A stretch of 64,000 nucleotides of DNA from the NCBI GenBank assembly GCA_965279595.1, contig OZ257246.1:2604001-2668000 (forward strand), in the 5' to 3' direction. Both the position numbers and the translations under genes were made by a program. The notes under the pieces are model-generated. The model was not told the DNA's origin, did not search any database, and saw only the letters and a program-made list of their open reading frames with translations. Position 1 is the stretch's first letter, and each line of letters opens with the position of its first letter. The stretch comes from CAIKLP01 sp965279595. GTDB lineage: Bacteria > Bacteroidota > Bacteroidia > Sphingobacteriales > Sphingobacteriaceae. Below, in pieces: positions 27,760 through 36,410 of this stretch.

Positions 27760-29655
27760 ATGAGAAATATTTTTTCCAGTTTTCTATTGCTTTTCCTTTT
27801 TGTACAAATAGCATTTGGACAAGAAACATATAGCACTAAAAATGCAAAAGCTATAACTGCTTATGAGCGTTCTAATATTTATTTAGGACAAAAACTTTAC
27901 AATACTGCCTTGAAAGACATTGAGCAAGCAATCAGAATTGAGCCAAGTTTTTTAGAAGCTCATTATAGAAGAGCTGATGTATTGAAAATTTTAGGGAGAT
28001 ATGAAGAAGCGAAAAATGAATATTTTTATATTTACAATCAGCCAAACACTTTTAAAAACCTGCCTTTCAGTTATGCAGAATGTTTCGCATACTTAGCTAA
28101 ATATGATTCAGCTTTGGCATTGTTTCAAACTTATAGTGCAACACCAGATCTATCAGAAAACAGAAAAAAAGTTTTAGAAAAATATATTCGTGATTGCACT
28201 TTTAGTCAAGAGTCAATTCAACATCCTGTAAAATACCAACCAATAAATTTAGGCTCTAATGTAAATACTGCAAACCAAGAATATTTACCTGCAATTACTG
28301 CAGATGATAGTACTTTAATTTTTACAAGAAGAGCAGCAACTGAAGACTTTTATATATCTAACAAAAGTGATTTAGGCTGGGCTTTATCAAAACCATTAAG
28401 TAATGCAATCAATACCAGTGGGAATGAAGGTGCGCAATGTATTTCACCTGACGGACAGTATTTGTTTTTTGCAGGCTGCGGAAGGAAAGATGGTATAGGA
28501 AAATGTGATATTTATTATTCCAAATTAGTTGGCGATCAATGGAGTGTTCCACAAAATTTAGGAACACCAATAAATAGTCCGTATTGGGAGTCACAACCTA
28601 CCCTATCAGCTGATGGCAAAACGCTTTACTTTGTAAGTGACCGAAGAGGCGGATATGGAAGTTATGATATTTACAAATCAACTTATGCAGGTGCTGGCAA
28701 ATGGGGAAACCCAGTGAATCTTGGTCCTAATATCAATACTGCTGATGAGGAATTTTCACCATTTATTCATTCTGATAATAAAACGCTTTATTTCTGTTCA
28801 GATGGTTGGCCAGGTTTTGGAGAAAAAGATATTTTCTTTTCTAAAAAGAATAACGACGGAACTTGGAATAAACCAACAAATATTGGTTATCCAATCAATA
28901 CTGCAAAACAAGAAAGCAGTTTATTCATTAGCAATGATGGGAAGCAAGCATACTTTGCTTCCGATAATTTAAAAGGTTATGGTGGATTGGATTTATATTC
29001 TTTTGAATTATATGAAGCTGCTAGACCAGCAATAGTTACTTATGTGAAAGGAATTGTTTTCGATAAAAACAGCAAAGAGAAATTGGCCGCCCAGGTTGAA
29101 ATCATTGATGTTTCGAATGGTGATACTTTAGTGCAAACTGTTTCGAATGAAAGTACAGGACAATTTTTAGCAAGTTTACCAGCAGGTAAAACTTATGCAT
29201 TAAACGTAAATCAAGAAGGTTATCTTTTTTATTCAGGACAATTTGTTTTGTTAAACAAAAGTAGCCTTACTCCGTTTAAGTTAAGTATTGCTTTAGAACC
29301 TATTGAAGTGGGTGGAAAAATTGCCTTGAAAAATATATTTTTCGAAAGCAATAGTTTTAAACTAAAAAATGAATCGAAATATGAATTGTTAAAATTAGTT
29401 CAATTCATGAAAGCCAATCAATCGGTAAAGGTTGAAATCAGTGGACATACAGATAATGTTGGAGACGATAAATTAAATACCACACTTTCTGCAAATAGAG
29501 CAAAAGCAGTTTTTGATTATTTAATTAAAATGGGAATTGCAGCTGATAGAATGGTATCAAAAGGATATGGTAAATTACAACCTATAGATAGTAACTCAAC
29601 TGAAAGTGGAAAAGCAAATAATAGAAGAACAGAAATAAAAGTTACAGATAAATAA
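27760..29655 (+). CDS. PorE-like T9SS-associated protein: TPR, beta-propeller, carboxypeptidase-regulatory and OmpA domains
   Basis: About 631 aa from the ATG at 27760, which gives a good signal peptide (MRNIFSSFLLLFLFVQIAFGQ). The longer frame from 27709 starts with a TTG and adds residues that break the signal. The domain order is: TPR repeats (about 30-120), a PD40/WD40-like propeller with blades marked by SPDGQYLFF, SADGKTLYFVSD, HSDNKTLYFCSD and SNDGKQAYFASD (about 170-420), a carboxypeptidase-regulatory-like domain (about 430-520), and an OmpA-like peptidoglycan-binding domain (ISGHTDNVGDD, NRRTEIKV). This is the order known for PorE of Porphyromonas gingivalis, which anchors T9SS components to peptidoglycan. 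PorE is a lipoprotein, but no lipobox cysteine is seen here. It may equally be one of the many paralogues with this architecture. Confidence 0.8.
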   Translation: MRNIFSSFLLLFLFVQIAFGQETYSTKNAKAITAYERSNIYLGQKLYNTALKDIEQAIRIEPSFLEAHYRRADVLKILGRYEEAKNEYFYIYNQPNTFKNLPFSYAECFAYLAKYDSALALFQTYSATPDLSENRKKVLEKYIRDCTFSQESIQHPVKYQPINLGSNVNTANQEYLPAITADDSTLIFTRRAATEDFYISNKSDLGWALSKPLSNAINTSGNEGAQCISPDGQYLFFAGCGRKDGIGKCDIYYSKLVGDQWSVPQNLGTPINSPYWESQPTLSADGKTLYFVSDRRGGYGSYDIYKSTYAGAGKWGNPVNLGPNINTADEEFSPFIHSDNKTLYFCSDGWPGFGEKDIFFSKKNNDGTWNKPTNIGYPINTAKQESSLFISNDGKQAYFASDNLKGYGGLDLYSFELYEAARPAIVTYVKGIVFDKNSKEKLAAQVEIIDVSNGDTLVQTVSNESTGQFLASLPAGKTYALNVNQEGYLFYSGQFVLLNKSSLTPFKLSIALEPIEVGGKIALKNIFFESNSFKLKNESKYELLKLVQFMKANQSVKVEISGHTDNVGDDKLNTTLSANRAKAVFDYLIKMGIAADRMVSKGYGKLQPIDSNSTESGKANNRRTEIKVTDK

Positions 29656-29662
29656 AAAAATA

Positions 29663-30091
29663 ATGACACAAAATTTTCAGAATCACACTCGTTTAGTTAC
29701 TGGCTTCCACAAAGTATTAGGATTGTTAGCCATCATTGGAATTATTGGAGCAACTATTAATGTATTTCAAAGCTGTGGAAGTGCAACTTTTTACAGTGCG
29801 ACTTTAATTTTACTTTTATTTTTGATTGTAACTATTGTTGGGTTATATGCTAGGTCATTTGCATTGAAAGCTCAAGATAGAGCGATACGCGCAGAAGAAA
29901 ATTTTAGACATTACATCCTGACAGGAAAAATATTACCATCAGAATTAAAAATGAATCAAATTGTTGCATTACGATTTGCAGCTGATGATGAGTTCATCGG
30001 TTTAATTTCGATTGCTATCTCTCAAAATTTAAAAAACAAAGAAATCAAATCTAGAATAAAAAATTGGAAAGCTGATTTCAATAGAGTTTAA
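29663..30091 (+). CDS. DUF6526 family membrane protein
   Basis: 142 aa. Two hydrophobic helices (about residues 17-37, VLGLLAIIGIIGATINV, and 45-65, SATLILLLFLIVTIVGLYA) are followed by a polar, amphipathic cytoplasmic tail of about 75 residues rich in Arg, Glu and Lys. The tail includes RFAADDEFIGLI, typical of the DUF6526 family; the function is unknown. It starts 7 bp after the PorE-like gene and is probably co-transcribed with it. A strong terminator follows. Confidence 0.75.
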   Translation: MTQNFQNHTRLVTGFHKVLGLLAIIGIIGATINVFQSCGSATFYSATLILLLFLIVTIVGLYARSFALKAQDRAIRAEENFRHYILTGKILPSELKMNQIVALRFAADDEFIGLISIAISQNLKNKEIKSRIKNWKADFNRV

Positions 30092-30103
30092 AATTATTCA
30101 AAT

Positions 30104-30139
30104 AAAAAAACCAGGATCCAATCATCCTGGTTTTTTTTT
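30104..30139. terminator. Bidirectional terminator between DUF6526 gene and kdsA
   Basis: Arms CCAGGAT/ATCCTGG (7 bp) extended by an A-run and a T-run that pair with each other, with a 6-nt loop and nine T at the end. It sits between convergent genes. Confidence 0.9.
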
Positions 30140-30162
30140 GAATTATATTTTGAAAAATTGAA

Positions 30163-30975
30163 TTACAAAATGGCTTGTCTGATACGAACCAATTTCATCA
30201 TTAAATCTTCTAGATTATCTAAGTGTAACATATTAGCACCATCAGATTTAGCATTTGCTGGATCAGGATGTGTTTCAATAAATAAACCATCAGCTCCAAC
30301 TGCAATAGCAGCTTTAGCAATGGTTTCAATAAGCGTAGGATCACCTCCAGTCACACCACTATCTTGATTTGGCTTTTGTAAGGAATGCGTGCAATCCATA
30401 ATTACAGGAACATTAAATGCTTTCATAACAGTAATATTTCTATAATCAACAATCATGTCTTGGTATCCGAAAGAATTTCCACGATCAGTTAATAACACAT
30501 TTTTATTTCCAGAATCAACTATTTTGTGAATGGCATGTTTCATTGCTGCACCTGAAAGGAACTGTCCTTTCTTTACATTTACAAATTTCCCTGTTTTAGC
30601 GGCCGCTACTAACAAATCTGTTTGGCGACATAGAAATGCAGGTATTTGTAAAACATCAACATATTGAGCAGCTATTGAAGCCTCTCCACTTTCGTGAATA
30701 TCTGTAACTGTTGGAACATCAAATGTCCTTCCAATTTTCTCTAATATTTTTAAAGCCTTTTCATCACCAATTCCTGTGAAAGAATCTAAACGAGAACGAT
30801 TTGCTTTTTTGTAAGAGCCCTTAAAAATATAGGGTATTTGATATTTGTCTGTGATTTTAATAATCTTTTCTGCAATTCGCATGGCAATATCTTCCCCTTC
30901 AATAGCACAAGGTCCGGCCATTAAAAAAAAATTATTAGAAGAAAGGTGTTTGATTTTTGGTAAGTTCTCTATCAT
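30163..30975 (-). CDS. kdsA: 3-deoxy-8-phosphooctulonate (KDO-8-phosphate) synthase
   Basis: Condenses phosphoenolpyruvate with D-arabinose 5-phosphate to make KDO-8-phosphate for the LPS inner core. 270 aa. The MAGPCAIEGED segment with Cys23 marks the metal-dependent class (the E. coli type has Asn there). KGSYKKANRSR, the IPAFLCRQTDLLVAAAKTG stretch and the closing ETHPDPANAKSDGAN match the family. It follows recQ on the same strand with a 33-bp gap filled by a dispersed repeat. kdsD, which makes its arabinose 5-phosphate substrate, is divergent on the other side of recQ. Confidence 0.96.
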   Translation of the reverse strand: MIENLPKIKHLSSNNFFLMAGPCAIEGEDIAMRIAEKIIKITDKYQIPYIFKGSYKKANRSRLDSFTGIGDEKALKILEKIGRTFDVPTVTDIHESGEASIAAQYVDVLQIPAFLCRQTDLLVAAAKTGKFVNVKKGQFLSGAAMKHAIHKIVDSGNKNVLLTDRGNSFGYQDMIVDYRNITVMKAFNVPVIMDCTHSLQKPNQDSGVTGGDPTLIETIAKAAIAVGADGLFIETHPDPANAKSDGANMLHLDNLEDLMMKLVRIRQAIL

Positions 30976-31014
30976 TATAATTAGCTAAATAGCAAATTAG
31001 CTAATTAGCTAATT
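30976..31014. repeat. Dispersed AT-rich repeat filling the recQ-kdsA gap
   Basis: Runs of TTAGCTAA/GCTAATTAGCTAATT occupy the whole gap and include the recQ stop codon. The first 27 bases from 30981 match 23919-23945 upstream of lepA at 25 positions, so this is another copy of the same intergenic element. Confidence 0.6.
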
Positions 31015-33198
31015 TCCCAGTTCTGACATAAATTTTATTCTCATTAATTGAATTTCTTCACGGGTATAATCAGTTTCTCCTAACTCAGCCATGGCATCAT
31101 CGATAGAATCAGTTTCAGCTTGTCTGAAGTAATCGAACACTTCATCTTGTCTTTCTTCATCAATTACTTCATCGATATAATAATTCAGATTCAATTTGGT
31201 ACCTGAAGAAACAATGGTTTCAATTTCAGTGATAATCTGTTCCATGCTAAAACCTTTGGATTTGGCAATATCTTCTAAAGTAATTTTACGATCAATATTT
31301 TGAATAATGGCTACTTTAATTGCTGATTTATTGGCTGCTGATTTAACCACCATATCCATTGGTCGGTCAATGTCATTGTCCTCAACATATTTAGCAATCA
31401 TGTCAATAAAAGGCTTACCAAATTTCAAAGCTTTACCTGAACCAACACCTGATATCTGCTTCAACTCATCCATGGATAATGGATAATGAGTTGACATTTC
31501 TTGTAAAGATGGTTCTTGAAAAACTACAAATGGCGGAACATTATTTTTCTTGCCAATTTGTTTACAAAGTTCTTTCAACATTCCAAAGAGCACGGTATCA
31601 CTGGCTGCTGGACCTGAGCTTGCATCCTCATCATTCTCTTCATCACTTTCAAAATCACGGTTCAAGGTAAACATAACCTCTTGAGGATTCTCCATATAGG
31701 TTAATCCGTTTTTAGTCACCTTTACTAAACCATAATTTTCAATATCTTTTTGAAGGTAACCAGCCAATAATCCTTGACGAATTACAGATTCCCATAATTT
31801 TTTCGATTCCTCTTTACCTGCACCATAGCAAGCTAATTTAGTATGACCAAAATCTTGAATTGATTTATTGTCTTCTCCTAAAATTACACTAATGATATAT
31901 TCAGAATTAAATTTCTCATTCAATTCTTTCACCGCATTCATTGCAGTCAATAAAAAGTCTTTAGCTTCAAATCTTTCCTTAGGATACCTGCAATTATCAC
32001 ACATATTATTGCAAGCTTCTTCATTGAAGGTTTCACCAAAATAATATAAAATTTGTTTTCTTCTACAAGCGGAAGATTCAGCGTAATCAACAACTTCATT
32101 CAATATTTGAGTTCCAATTTCTTTTTCAGCAACTGGTTTATCTTTCATGAATTTTGCCAACTTCAAAATATCACTCTCTGCATAAAATGCAATACAAGTA
32201 CCTTCACCACCATCTCTTCCTGCACGACCTGTTTCTTGGTAATAGCCTTCTAAACTTTTTGGCATATCATGATGAATCACAAAACGCACATTTGGTTTAT
32301 CGATTCCCATACCAAAAGCAATGGTAGCTACTACCACATCTACATCTTCCATTAAGAATTGATCTTGTGATTGTGCTCTTTCCTTAGCCTCTAATCCAGC
32401 ATGGTACGGAATAGCTTTGATTCCATTGAGGTTCAAAGCACCTGCAATTTCTTCTACTTTTTTTCTACTTAAGCAATAAATAATTCCAGACTTACCTGGA
32501 TTGGCTTTAATGTATTTAATGATTTCTTTCGCTACCGATTTTTTCGGGCGGATCTCATAATATAAATTGGGTCTATTGAATGAAGATTTAAATAAAGTGG
32601 CATTTTGCATCTGAAGATTCTTCATGATGTCTTGTTGCACTTTAGGAGTTGCAGTAGCAGTTAAAGCTATCATTGGAACATTTTCTCCTAATTGAGAGAT
32701 AACCGTTCTTATCTTGCGGTATTCAGGTCTGAAGTCATGACCCCATTCTGAAATACAATGGGCTTCATCAATAGCAACAAAAGAAACCGAGGCAGATTTC
32801 AAAAAATCTAAGTTTTCTTGTTTGGCTAATGATTCTGGAGCAATGTATAATAATTTAGTATCGCCTTTTAAGACGTCATTTTTAACCTTTAAAATATCAG
32901 CTTTACTTAAAGATGAATTTAAAAAATGAGCTATACTGTCATTACTTCCAAATGCACGCATTTGATCAACCTGATTTTTCATTAAAGCAATAAGTGGTGA
33001 GATGACTAAGGCAACACCATCACTCATTAATGCAGGTAATTGATAACACATAGATTTCCCTGCACCGGTCGGCATAATTACAAAAGTATCATTGCCAGAA
33101 AGGATATTGGTTATTATCGCCTCTTGCTGCCCTTTGAAATTGTCGAATCCGAAAAAGTTTTGTAGGTTATCAAATAGTAATTTCTTCGTCTCAATCAT
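31009..33198 (-). CDS. recQ: ATP-dependent DNA helicase RecQ
   Basis: A 3'-to-5' DNA helicase in recombination and replication-fork repair. 729 aa, longer than E. coli RecQ (about 610) but normal for Bacteroidota. Visible are the Walker A motif MPTGAGKS (Lys48), DEAH at 144-147 in DEAHCISEWGHDFRPEYR, LTATAT, and helicase C motifs (GIGMDKPNV-type AFGMGIDKPNVRFVIH and QETGRAGRDG). The RQC zinc cysteines lie in SACRRKQIL and ACNNMCDNC. A C-terminal HRDC domain (about 530-600) precedes an extra roughly 120-aa acidic tail. The last codons lie in an AT-rich repeat. It is divergent from kdsD. Confidence 0.96.
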   Translation of the reverse strand: MIETKKLLFDNLQNFFGFDNFKGQQEAIITNILSGNDTFVIMPTGAGKSMCYQLPALMSDGVALVISPLIALMKNQVDQMRAFGSNDSIAHFLNSSLSKADILKVKNDVLKGDTKLLYIAPESLAKQENLDFLKSASVSFVAIDEAHCISEWGHDFRPEYRKIRTVISQLGENVPMIALTATATPKVQQDIMKNLQMQNATLFKSSFNRPNLYYEIRPKKSVAKEIIKYIKANPGKSGIIYCLSRKKVEEIAGALNLNGIKAIPYHAGLEAKERAQSQDQFLMEDVDVVVATIAFGMGIDKPNVRFVIHHDMPKSLEGYYQETGRAGRDGGEGTCIAFYAESDILKLAKFMKDKPVAEKEIGTQILNEVVDYAESSACRRKQILYYFGETFNEEACNNMCDNCRYPKERFEAKDFLLTAMNAVKELNEKFNSEYIISVILGEDNKSIQDFGHTKLACYGAGKEESKKLWESVIRQGLLAGYLQKDIENYGLVKVTKNGLTYMENPQEVMFTLNRDFESDEENDEDASSGPAASDTVLFGMLKELCKQIGKKNNVPPFVVFQEPSLQEMSTHYPLSMDELKQISGVGSGKALKFGKPFIDMIAKYVEDNDIDRPMDMVVKSAANKSAIKVAIIQNIDRKITLEDIAKSKGFSMEQIITEIETIVSSGTKLNLNYYIDEVIDEERQDEVFDYFRQAETDSIDDAMAELGETDYTREEIQLMRIKFMSELGN

Positions 33199-33257
33199 CC
33201 TAACTACCCTATTATGAACATATTATGTATATCTGCAATTTGAATTCTAAAATAACA

Positions 33258-33265
33258 TATTTTTG
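33258..33265 (+). promoter_or_regulatory. Bacteroidota -7 promoter element for kdsD
   Basis: TATTTTTG fits TAnnTTTG and lies 29 bp before the TTG start of kdsD in the recQ-kdsD divergent gap. Confidence 0.5.
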
Positions 33266-33294
33266 TGAATTAAACTGAATAATTTCACAATAAA

Positions 33295-34257
33295 TTGAAA
33301 GAAAAAAACGAACTACTTTTGATCGCCAAAAAAGCGCTCAAGATTGAGGCAGATGCCATTTTGCAGCTTCAAGATTCAATTAATGATGATTTTTATCAAT
33401 CCATAATTTCTATCTACCAATCAAAAGGAAGAGTGGTCATAACTGGTATTGGAAAAAGTGCTATCATAGCCAATAAAATTGTGGCTACAATGAATTCAAC
33501 AGGAACTCCTGCCCTTTTTATGCATGCTGCTGATGCTATTCATGGTGATTTAGGAATGATTCAAAATGATGATGTGATCATTTGTATATCTAAAAGTGGA
33601 AATACTCCAGAAATCAAAGTCTTGGTTCCATTATTGAAACAATCCAAAAATCCATTAATTGCAATTGTTGGAAATATGGATTCCTATTTAGCCAAACAAG
33701 CTGATTTTGTATTAGACACCACCGTTGAAATAGAGGCTTGTCCAAATAATTTAGCCCCTACTACCAGCACAACAGCCCAATTAGCTATGGGAGATGCTTT
33801 AGCGGTTTGTTTGTTGGAATGTAGATCATTCAGCAGTGAAGATTTTGCGAAATACCACCCAGGTGGTGCATTAGGCAAAAGGCTTTATTTAAAAGTGGGT
33901 GATTTATCAATCAATAATGAAAAACCAACTGTTCAAATAAATGATACTATATCTAAAGTGATCCTAGAAATTAGCAGCAAACGCTTAGGCATGACTGCAG
34001 TGTTAAATAAAGAAAAATTAGTAGGTGTCATTACTGATGGAGATTTACGTCGCTTGATGGAGAAAAGTAATTTCAACCAAATGAAAGCAGAAGAAATGAT
34101 GGGAAAGAATCCAAAGACTATCCAAAAAGATCAATTAGCAATTGATGCATTAGAAATTATGAAAGCCCACAATATTACACAGTTAATTGTGTTAGAAGAA
34201 CAAAATTATTTCGGTGTAATCCATTTGCATGATTTAATTAGAGAAGGTATCATTTAA
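33295..34257 (+). CDS. kdsD: D-arabinose-5-phosphate isomerase (SIS and two CBS domains)
   Basis: Converts ribulose 5-phosphate to arabinose 5-phosphate, the KdsA substrate, for KDO synthesis. 320 aa. The sugar isomerase (SIS) domain spans about 30-170 with GIGKSAIIANKIVATMNSTG and CISKSGNTPEIK. Two CBS domains fill 200-320 (GVITDGDLRR is the clear CBS motif). The predicted start is a TTG at 33295: an in-frame stop lies 13 bases upstream, the first in-frame ATG is deep inside the SIS domain, and the length from TTG matches the family. GutQ-type paralogues share this architecture, but the kdsA neighbourhood supports KdsD. Confidence 0.92.
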   Translation: MKEKNELLLIAKKALKIEADAILQLQDSINDDFYQSIISIYQSKGRVVITGIGKSAIIANKIVATMNSTGTPALFMHAADAIHGDLGMIQNDDVIICISKSGNTPEIKVLVPLLKQSKNPLIAIVGNMDSYLAKQADFVLDTTVEIEACPNNLAPTTSTTAQLAMGDALAVCLLECRSFSSEDFAKYHPGGALGKRLYLKVGDLSINNEKPTVQINDTISKVILEISSKRLGMTAVLNKEKLVGVITDGDLRRLMEKSNFNQMKAEEMMGKNPKTIQKDQLAIDALEIMKAHNITQLIVLEEQNYFGVIHLHDLIREGII

Positions 34258-34264
34258 AATAAGT

Positions 34265-34272
34265 TATTTTTG
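34265..34272 (+). promoter_or_regulatory. Bacteroidota -7 promoter element for the mannose-1-phosphate guanylyltransferase gene
   Basis: TATTTTTG fits TAnnTTTG, begins 8 bp after the kdsD stop and lies 30 bp before the next ATG. The downstream gene therefore has its own promoter even though it is close to kdsD. Confidence 0.5.
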
Positions 34273-34302
34273 CATACCTAAATGAACTAAACAATTAATT
34301 GA

Positions 34303-35391
34303 ATGAAAAACGAAAATAAATTTGCTGTGATTATGGCAGGTGGGATAGGAAGTAGATTCTGGCCAATCAGCAAAACCACTTACCCCAAACAATTCATCGA
34401 TATTCTTGGAACTGGCAAAACTCTTATCCAACAAACCTTTGAGCGATTTTTAAAAATTTGTCCACAAGAAAATATTTTTATTGTTACCAATGAAGCTTAC
34501 AGAAGTTTAGTCAACGAACAACTTCCTGGATTATCCAATCATCAAATTTTAGGAGAACCAACCGCAAAAAATACTGCACCATGTATTGCCTATGCCTGTC
34601 ATAAAATCAATCAAATAAATCCAAACGCTTTAATTGCAGTAGCTCCATCTGATCATATTATTTTAAATGAAACAGAATTTGTTAATCAAATAGAAATTGC
34701 CCTTGAAACAGCTGAAGCCAATGACTTTTTAATTACGCTAGGTATAAAACCAACCAGACCAGATACTGGATATGGCTACATTCAATTTGTAGAAAAAACT
34801 TTAAAAGATGGACATTTCAAAGTAAAAACTTTTACAGAAAAACCCAATTTAGAATTGGCAAAAACTTTTTTACAAAGTGGTGATTTTTTATGGAATGCTG
34901 GAATTTTTGTATGGAGTTCTAAAAGTATTTTGAAATCATTTGCAAGTCATTTACCTGAAATGAATGAGCTATTTAAAGAGGGTAAAAAACACTATAATAA
35001 TTCAACAGAAATAGAATTCATTAATCAAGTTTATCCTCAGTGTGCAAGTATCTCCATTGATTATGGTATCATGGAAAAAGCATCGAACGTTCATGTATTT
35101 GCAGCAGATTTTGGATGGTCAGATTTAGGAACTTGGGGATCATTATATACCATTTTAGAAAAAGATTATGTAGGTAATGCAGTAATCTATCCAAAGAATG
35201 TGATGATGTACGATTCCTCTAACTGCATTATCAATTCAAAGCCTTCGAAATTAATAGTAGTAGAAGGTTTGCACGATTTTATTGTAGTCGACTCAGAAGA
35301 TGTTTTATTGATTTGTCCGAAAAACAAAGAACAACAAATCAAAGAAATTGTAGCAGATGTTAAGAGTAAAAAAGGAGACAGATATATTTAA
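34303..35391 (+). CDS. manC: Mannose-1-phosphate guanylyltransferase
   Basis: Makes GDP-mannose from GTP and mannose 1-phosphate, the precursor of mannose and fucose residues in O-antigen and exopolysaccharide. 362 aa, the length of the single-domain nucleotidyltransferase form without the C-terminal isomerase. The signature MAGGIGSRFWPISK with the pyrophosphorylase Arg/Lys and TYPKQF is at the N-terminus. It is followed by GEPTAKNTAPCI, APSDHII, FTEKP, and FLWNAGIFVW near residue 200. It lies downstream of kdsD, consistent with a cell-envelope sugar neighbourhood. The gene name could also be given as rfbM. Confidence 0.93.
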   Translation: MKNENKFAVIMAGGIGSRFWPISKTTYPKQFIDILGTGKTLIQQTFERFLKICPQENIFIVTNEAYRSLVNEQLPGLSNHQILGEPTAKNTAPCIAYACHKINQINPNALIAVAPSDHIILNETEFVNQIEIALETAEANDFLITLGIKPTRPDTGYGYIQFVEKTLKDGHFKVKTFTEKPNLELAKTFLQSGDFLWNAGIFVWSSKSILKSFASHLPEMNELFKEGKKHYNNSTEIEFINQVYPQCASISIDYGIMEKASNVHVFAADFGWSDLGTWGSLYTILEKDYVGNAVIYPKNVMMYDSSNCIINSKPSKLIVVEGLHDFIVVDSEDVLLICPKNKEQQIKEIVADVKSKKGDRYI

Positions 35392-35421
35392 TTCTTTTAT
35401 CGAAAAAAAATTCGAAACTAA

Positions 35422-36189
35422 TTAGGCTCTTTGCCTGAGTGCTTCATATAAAATCACACCTGCCGCTACCGAAACATTTAGTGATTCAATTTCTCCTTTC
35501 AAAGGAATTTTTGCGTATTGATCAGCTATTCTGATGATGTCATTTGAAATACCATCTTCTTCAGAACCTAATACAATGGCTGTAGGACTTGTATAATCAA
35601 TTGAATAAACAGTTTGGTCGTTTTTCTCTGTGCAGGCAATCACTTGTAATCCTGATTCTTGAAGATATTGCACACTTTGCTTTAAATTATTTACACGGCA
35701 AACCGGAATATTAAATAAAGCACCAGCAGATGTTTTAATTGCGTCTGCACTAATAGCAGCACTTTCACGCATAGGAACAACGATGGCATGAACACCAGCA
35801 CATTCAGCTGTTCTAGCGATTGCACCAAAATTTCGCACATCAGTAATTCTATCTAAAACAAGAATTAAAGGCACCTCCCCTTTTTCATAAACAAATGGAA
35901 TAATATCTTCTACTTTATAAAAAGTTATTGGTGAAATAAATGCAATTATCCCTTGATGATTTCCATTGGTGATTCTATTCAGTTTTTCAACAGGAACCAT
36001 CTGCATACGAATATCATTGGCTTCAACTAATGTCTTCAATTCTCTGAATAAATCACCTGCAATGCCTTTCTGCACATATAAGCTTTCAATTTCTTTTCCA
36101 GCTTCTACAGCTTCAATAACAGCACGAATGCCAAATACCAATTGGTTAGATTTACGTTCCACGTTCAAAATTTTCACAAACAACGGCAT
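35422..36189 (-). CDS. rlmB: 23S rRNA (guanosine-2'-O)-methyltransferase RlmB (SpoU/TrmH family)
   Basis: Adds a 2'-O-methyl group to a conserved guanosine of 23S rRNA using SAM. 255 aa. The N-terminal substrate-binding domain holds LVFGIRAVIEAVEAG. The C-terminal SPOUT knot domain holds ILVLDRITDVRNFGAIARTAECAG split over the motif 1 region, motif 2 IVLGSEEDGIS and motif 3 IPLKGEIESLNVSVAAGVILYE. All three SpoU motifs are intact. The related tRNA methylase TrmH is a possible alternative, but RlmB fits the length and the early GIRAV motif best. It is divergent from dnaB across a DnaA-box-rich gap. Confidence 0.88.
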   Translation of the reverse strand: MPLFVKILNVERKSNQLVFGIRAVIEAVEAGKEIESLYVQKGIAGDLFRELKTLVEANDIRMQMVPVEKLNRITNGNHQGIIAFISPITFYKVEDIIPFVYEKGEVPLILVLDRITDVRNFGAIARTAECAGVHAIVVPMRESAAISADAIKTSAGALFNIPVCRVNNLKQSVQYLQESGLQVIACTEKNDQTVYSIDYTSPTAIVLGSEEDGISNDIIRIADQYAKIPLKGEIESLNVSVAAGVILYEALRQRA

Positions 36190-36212
36190 TATTAATTTAA
36201 GGACAAAAAAAA

Positions 36213-36314
36213 CTATTCACAATTTGTTTATTCACAACAAAATGAGTCCGCAGGTTATTCAAATAAACTATTTTCAGAATTATCCACTTATTTATGAACA
36301 AGTAGTGTGAATAA
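36213..36314. promoter_or_regulatory. Cluster of DnaA-box-like sites upstream of dnaB
   Basis: Within about 100 bp there are two perfect TTATNCACA boxes: TTATTCACA at 36228-36236, and its complement TGTGAATAA at 36306-36314. There are also three one-mismatch forms: CTATTCACA at 36213, TTATTCAAA at 36255 and TTATCCACT at 36280. A very AT-rich stretch (36315-36380) lies between the cluster and the dnaB promoter. This may be DnaA control of dnaB or rlmB, or part of a replication origin. Confidence 0.5.
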
Positions 36315-36391
36315 GCCTAAAAAACATATTTATCAAGAAAAAATAATCGCTAATGTTTAAAAAATGTTAATCAAGTCGGGAAGCAAAGTAT

Positions 36392-36399
36392 TAACTTTG
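36392..36399 (+). promoter_or_regulatory. Bacteroidota -7 promoter element for dnaB
   Basis: TAACTTTG fits TAnnTTTG and ends 11 bp before the dnaB ATG, so the mRNA leader would be very short. Confidence 0.55.
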
Positions 36400-36410
36400 T
36401 TTTTCGAATC

